This document shows positions 15,632-18,583 of a DNA stretch of 18,583 nucleotides, one piece after another. Made by a program: the position numbers and the translations under genes. The stretch comes from Planctomycetota bacterium (GTDB lineage: Bacteria > Planctomycetota > Phycisphaerae > SM23-33 > FEN-1343). The stretch covers positions 1 to 18,583 of the forward strand of contig JABMQG010000335.1 in the NCBI GenBank assembly GCA_013203365.1. The letters run 5' to 3'. Position 1 is the first letter of the stretch; each line of letters starts with the position of its first letter. Under the pieces are notes generated by a model. It was given only the letters and a program-made list of their open reading frames with translations, was not told the origin of the DNA and did no database searches.

Positions 15632-17434
15632 TCATGGCCGGCTGAGCACGAAGATGGCCAGGTCGGCGTTCAGATTGGGGTTGTCGGCCACCTCGACCCC
15701 GCTGGTCGAGTCGAGGGCTATTCGGCGGTGAATGGTGATGCCGAATTCCCTGCAGAAGTTTTCGAAGTCCACGATGCTCAGGAAGTGCCGATTCGGCGAG
15801 TGATACCAGGTGTAGGGCAGTTCACTGGTCATGGGCGCTACGCCGAGTTCACACAGTTGGCGTCGGCAGTCCTTGTGGGCGAAATTCGGGAAGCTGGCAA
15901 TGCCCACTTCACCAACGCGGAGCATCTCCAGGAGCACCTTTTTCGGGTCGCTTACGGTCTGAAGAGTCTGGCTGAGCAGGACGACCTCGAATTGCCTGTC
16001 CCTGAAACTGCCCAGGCCGGTATCCAGGTCGAACTGCACTACATCCAGGCCTCTCCGCATGGCCGTCAGAATCGCCTGGCTGTCCAGCTCCAGGCCGAGC
16101 AGGTCCTGCTGTCCGCGGCGTTTGAACCTAGCCAACAGCTCCCCGTCTCCGCAACCGAGGTCAAGGACGCCTTTGCCGGGCGGGATAAGCTTCTCGATGA
16201 GGTCGTAGTCCAGCCGCCGACTATGAAAGATGCTCCGCTCATCGGGGCACGGCGCCCCGGCCGGTGGCACATCGACAACTGCGGCGCCGTTGAATGTCCT
16301 TGCAAGAAAGGCTTCGATCATTGCGCCGTAGGTATCCAGTGCGTCGGGAAGCAGGAAGGCATCGTGCCCGCAGTCGCTTTCGACGTTGCAATAGGTGACG
16401 GGCCTCTCTGCTGCGATGATGGCATCGACGATCGTGCGGGACTGCCTGGCCGGAAACAGCCAATCACTGGTAAAGCTGATCACCAGCCATCGGCATCGCG
16501 TTAGGCGCATGGCCTCGGCGAGCGAAGGGCGACCACTGGCCAGGTCGAACTGGTCCATGGCAAGGCTGAGCTTGATATAGCTGTTGGCGTCGAACCGATC
16601 GACGAACCGCCCGCCCAGGTACGCCAGATAGCTGCCAACGCTGAACTCCTTCTCGTATGCGTAGTCGACGTCACGCGGATTGTGCCGATCGGCGTCGAAC
16701 TTGTTCTCCATGCTTTCGCCTGACAGGTAGGTGATGTGCCCGATCATTCTTGCGATCGCCAACCCGCTGGCCGGGCCGGCGCCGTCGTAGTACTGGCCGT
16801 CGCGGTAGCCGGGGTCTTTTCGTATGGCGTTTCGCCCCACAATGTCGAACCCCAGGGCCTGTGCGCTAAGCCGGCAGGTGGTCGCCAACGGGATAGCGGC
16901 CCGCACGCGATCGGGGTACCCCACAGCCCACTGCAATACCTGCATCCCGCCCATGGACCCGCCGATCACGGCCAGCAGCTTGTCGATGGCCAGCGAGTCG
17001 AGCAACATTCTTTGCACGTCCACCATGTCGGCGATGGTGATTCGTGGGAATTCGGCGCCGTAGGCCTTACCCGTGGCGGGATTGGCGCAGTTTGGTCCGG
17101 TGGTGCCCCGGCAGCCGCCCAGGATGTTGGCGCATATGACGAAGTACTTATCCGTATCGATGGCCTTACCTGGCCCGACGACAAGGTCCCACCAGCCGGC
17201 TTCGTCGCTGTCGTCGTGCCGGGCCACGTGCGAATCGCCGGAGAGGGCATGGCAGATGTAGACCGCGTTGTCCCTCGCCGGCGACAGTGTGCCATAAGTC
17301 TCGTAGCAGACCGTGACTCTCTCCAGCTGGCCTCCCAATTCCAGCGTCAATGCCTCGTCAAATGTGACGTACTTCGCATGATGCAGTTGTGCGGCGCTGC
17401 GATCGGAATCACTGGATGAGAAATTATCTGTCAT
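15632..17434 (-). CDS. metXW: Fused homoserine O-acetyltransferase (MetX) and MetW
   Basis: A single 600-residue frame joins two methionine-pathway proteins normally encoded by separate neighbouring genes. Residues 1 to about 380 are MetX, an alpha/beta-hydrolase that acylates homoserine: HALSGDSHVA (62-71), CRGTTGPNCANP, nucleophile Ser160 in GGSMGGMQ, Asp324 in SDWLFP and His357 in GHDAF complete the triad. A short Pro/Gly-rich linker (about 385-400) leads to MetW (about 405-600), a methyltransferase-fold protein: LDYDLIEKLIPPGKGVLDL, GCGDGELL (427-434), FPNFAH, and the terminal TWYHSPNRHFLSI. MetW supports MetX activity in the species tested. Acetyl versus succinyl donor cannot be told from sequence. 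It is preceded by a SAM-I riboswitch and a strong promoter. Its Shine-Dalgarno (AAGG, two bases before the ATG) is weak. Confidence 0.95.
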   Translation of the reverse strand: MTDNFSSSDSDRSAAQLHHAKYVTFDEALTLELGGQLERVTVCYETYGTLSPARDNAVYICHALSGDSHVARHDDSDEAGWWDLVVGPGKAIDTDKYFVICANILGGCRGTTGPNCANPATGKAYGAEFPRITIADMVDVQRMLLDSLAIDKLLAVIGGSMGGMQVLQWAVGYPDRVRAAIPLATTCRLSAQALGFDIVGRNAIRKDPGYRDGQYYDGAGPASGLAIARMIGHITYLSGESMENKFDADRHNPRDVDYAYEKEFSVGSYLAYLGGRFVDRFDANSYIKLSLAMDQFDLASGRPSLAEAMRLTRCRWLVISFTSDWLFPARQSRTIVDAIIAAERPVTYCNVESDCGHDAFLLPDALDTYGAMIEAFLARTFNGAAVVDVPPAGAPCPDERSIFHSRRLDYDLIEKLIPPGKGVLDLGCGDGELLARFKRRGQQDLLGLELDSQAILTAMRRGLDVVQFDLDTGLGSFRDRQFEVVLLSQTLQTVSDPKKVLLEMLRVGEVGIASFPNFAHKDCRRQLCELGVAPMTSELPYTWYHSPNRHFLSIVDFENFCREFGITIHRRIALDSTSGVEVADNPNLNADLAIFVLSRP

Positions 17435-17440
17435 TGCCTT

Positions 17441-17498
17441 GTGCCAATTAAGAGTAAGAACCGCCTATCGGGGACGGTCAGCCGGGCCATCGAGGCGG
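17441..17498 (-). terminator. Possible expression-platform hairpin of the SAM riboswitch
   Basis: On the minus strand, CCGCCT (17498-17493) pairs with AGGCGG (17466-17461), and the interior can pair further, for example CGG-CTGA-CCG. It is followed by the T-rich but interrupted TTCTTACTCTTAATT. It lies between the aptamer and the metXW start, where a SAM-controlled terminator would be expected. The broken T-tract leaves open another mechanism, such as control of translation. Confidence 0.4.
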
Positions 17499-17546
17499 AG
17501 GATACGGAAAGAGTCGAACTTATCCAAGCTTCCCAGTGCCTGGACC

Positions 17547-17653
17547 TCATCGTTCCCTTCCGGGCTGGCATGGGCACCTTCATCGCGACTTAGATAGTCG
17601 AGACCAGGTTGCCGTGCGCTCCTCGGGCCAGTTCCCTTGCGCACTCTCGATGA
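17547..17653 (-). promoter_or_regulatory. SAM-I (S-box) riboswitch aptamer
   Basis: Read on the minus strand, all S-box core parts are present. P1 is TCATCG/CGATGA (17653-17648 with 17552-17547). J1/2 is AGAG. P2 is GTGCGC/GCGCAC (17644-17639 with 17619-17614), containing the conserved AAGGGA-ACTGGCCC and a k-turn-like GAGGA. Then come GGCAACC (17613-17607) and P3, closed by ACCT/AGGT with apical CGACT/AGTCG, then AAGGTGCC. The P2-loop CTGG (17631-17628) can form the pseudoknot with CCAG (17568-17565) in J3/4, and CCC-GGAA-GGG forms P4. SAM binding normally switches methionine genes off. Its place directly before metXW fits that role. Confidence 0.93.
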
Positions 17654-17661
17654 CGGCATAA

Positions 17662-17689
17662 AGTGTACCCGGTCAACTGGAAATGTCAA
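17662..17689 (-). promoter_or_regulatory. Promoter of the SAM riboswitch-metXW transcript
   Basis: On the minus strand a perfect TTGACA (17689-17684) is followed after 16 bases by TACACT (17667-17662). The predicted start near 17655 falls just before P1 of the aptamer, so promoter and riboswitch support one another. It is the best sigma-70-type promoter in the window. Confidence 0.8.
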
Positions 17690-17744
17690 CCTATTGCCCG
17701 GCCGGTAGTTTCTCTCAAGGACGTCGAGCCGTCGGTCCGATAAC

Positions 17745-17768
17745 TATACTCGAAGCTCTCGAAGCTTC
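17745..17768 (+). promoter_or_regulatory. TATACT box and repeated TCGAAGCT before the acetyltransferase
   Basis: TATACT (17745-17750) is a good -10 candidate about 45 bases before the acetyltransferase start, with no clear -35. It runs into a direct repeat TCGAAGCT (17750-17757 and 17759-17766) whose second copy extends to the palindrome GAAGCTTC (17761-17768). The role is unknown. Confidence 0.3.
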
Positions 17769-17796
17769 ATTTCACCACCAACGGGAAGGGATGCCG

Positions 17797-18477
17797 ATGG
17801 GTACGATCATCGTTGGCGCCGGCGGGCATGGACGGGTGGTCCTGGACATCTTCCGCCAGGCGCACAATGTAAACCCGGTCGGCTTCATAGACGCAAACCC
17901 CGCATTACACGGCAAATTTATCGATGGCGTTGAGGTCATCGGCGGCGCCGCAGACATCGCCGCACTGACCGCAGCTGGCGTCGATTCGGCCCTCGTGGCC
18001 ATCGGCGACAACGCAACACGCAACATCTATGCCCAGGCCCTCCAGGCCAACGGCATCCGCCTGGTAAACGCCATTCACCCCAAGGCCTGCGTGGCAGACA
18101 CCGCCAGACTCGGAAGAAACGTTGTAATTGCCGCGGGGGCTGTGGTTTGTGCACATTGCCGCATCGGTGACTCCAGCATTATCAACACCGCCAGCATAGT
18201 CGATCACGAATCCATAATCGGTCGGTCGGCCCACGTATGCCCGGGGGCCCGGCTTGCAGGGCGAGTGACGGTGGAGGATTTTGCCTTCATCGGGATCGGC
18301 GCTACGGTCATTCAGTGCCTTACCATCGGGCGAGGTAGCACCGTCGGGGCAGGGGCGGTCGTGCTGAGAGATGTTTCAGCCTTCACCACGGTCGTCGGTG
18401 TGCCGGCCAGGGTAATTCGGGAATCAGCAGAGGCACTTGTCCCCTCGGCCCACGCCGCCAAAATCCGCATCGCCTAG
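17797..18477 (+). CDS. NeuD/PglD-family sugar O- or N-acyltransferase
   Basis: Cytosolic left-handed beta-helix acyltransferase of about 226 residues. ATG 17797 is preferred: GGGAAGGG ends six bases before it, whereas the ATG at 17791 has no spacing. The frame remains open upstream into the metXW promoter, which is not credible coding. The N-terminal PglD-like nucleotide-sugar domain begins IIVGAGGHGRVVLDIF (4-19). From about residue 95 on, hexapeptide-repeat turns follow one another, with the conserved catalytic-type His137 in SIVDHESIIG, and the end is GVPARVIRES, typical of the family. Such enzymes acetylate sialic acid, bacillosamine or other surface sugars. No sugar-pathway genes are nearby within the window, so the acceptor is unknown. 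Confidence 0.88.
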   Translation: MGTIIVGAGGHGRVVLDIFRQAHNVNPVGFIDANPALHGKFIDGVEVIGGAADIAALTAAGVDSALVAIGDNATRNIYAQALQANGIRLVNAIHPKACVADTARLGRNVVIAAGAVVCAHCRIGDSSIINTASIVDHESIIGRSAHVCPGARLAGRVTVEDFAFIGIGATVIQCLTIGRGSTVGAGAVVLRDVSAFTTVVGVPARVIRESAEALVPSAHAAKIRIA

Positions 18478-18512
18478 AGCGGCCAAGAGGACCTATGGCC
18501 GGTCGAATTCAC

Positions 18513-18583
18513 TGCCGGGGGTGGGACTCGAACCCACACTTGGTGTAAGCCAAACTGGATTTTGAATCCCGCGCGTCTGCCAA
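18513..18583 (-). tRNA. tRNA-Leu (CAA anticodon), 5' end cut by window edge
   Basis: On the minus strand the sequence reads as a class II tRNA from the D-arm to the discriminator. It has TTGGCAGACGCGC (D-arm end, as in bacterial tRNA-Leu), an anticodon arm with loop TTCAAAA giving CAA (reads UUG codons), a long variable arm with TTGG/CCAA pairing, the T-arm GTGGG-TTCGAGT-CCCAC, the acceptor strand CCCCGGC (18520-18514) and discriminator A at 18513. CCA is not encoded. The first part, including the 5' acceptor strand, lies beyond 18583. Confidence 0.93.

Noticed and set aside
15728..16504. Plus-strand 258-codon frame within metXW
   Set aside because: Antisense of the MetW/MetX junction, with no independent start signal or motif.
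17465..17689. Minus-strand 74-codon frame before metXW
   Set aside because: It lies across the promoter and SAM-I aptamer, whose structure explains the sequence; no ribosome-binding site or family match.
17683..17796. N-terminal extension of the acetyltransferase
   Set aside because: The added residues overlap the divergent metXW promoter and do not resemble the family; the internal ATG at 17797 has a proper Shine-Dalgarno.
1..18583. CRISPR arrays, insertion sequences, prophage or defence islands
   Set aside because: No regularly spaced repeats, transposase, integrase or phage motifs seen on either strand; gene content is chromosomal housekeeping throughout.

Overview
This is a compact, GC-rich stretch of bacterial chromosome made mostly of housekeeping genes. 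A Kdo transferase (waaA) and a LolA-like secreted protein point to a Gram-negative cell with an LPS outer membrane. The combined style (fused MetX-MetW, a variant ComEC nuclease domain, many small lineage-specific proteins, weak Shine-Dalgarno sites) suggests a Planctomycetota/Phycisphaerae-like organism. That placement is inference, not proof. I see no insertion sequence, prophage, CRISPR array, toxin-antitoxin pair or other obvious mobile element.

Layout, left to right. (1) guaB (minus) is divergent from an orphan bioF-like gene (plus). bioF converges on a DUF1638 gene (minus). (2) Bases 3764-4202 hold no credible protein gene but are rich in structure. On the minus strand there is a palindrome and a tandem 10-bp repeat, a TATAAT box, two matched hairpins with C-rich loops, and a strong intrinsic terminator. 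This is either a small RNA or an attenuating leader of the DUF1638 gene. (3) A plus-strand series follows: a VTT/DedA-like membrane protein, a LolA-like secreted protein, a small unrecognised protein and comEC. (4) A minus-strand series runs rmuC > waaA > proB > a membrane-anchored unknown. waaA has its own good promoter and may be leaderless. (5) An M20 peptidase (plus) converges on a metX-metW fusion (minus), which is preceded by a promoter and a SAM-I riboswitch. (6) A NeuD/PglD-type acetyltransferase (plus) and a tRNA-Leu(CAA) cut by the window edge close the region.

The genes do not form one pathway. The clear regulatory unit is SAM riboswitch > MetX-MetW, which ties methionine synthesis to the level of its end product SAM. 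The most likely undescribed element is the twin C-loop RNA at about 3817-3943. The fused MetXW and the two candidate leaderless promoters (waaA, DUF1638) come next.
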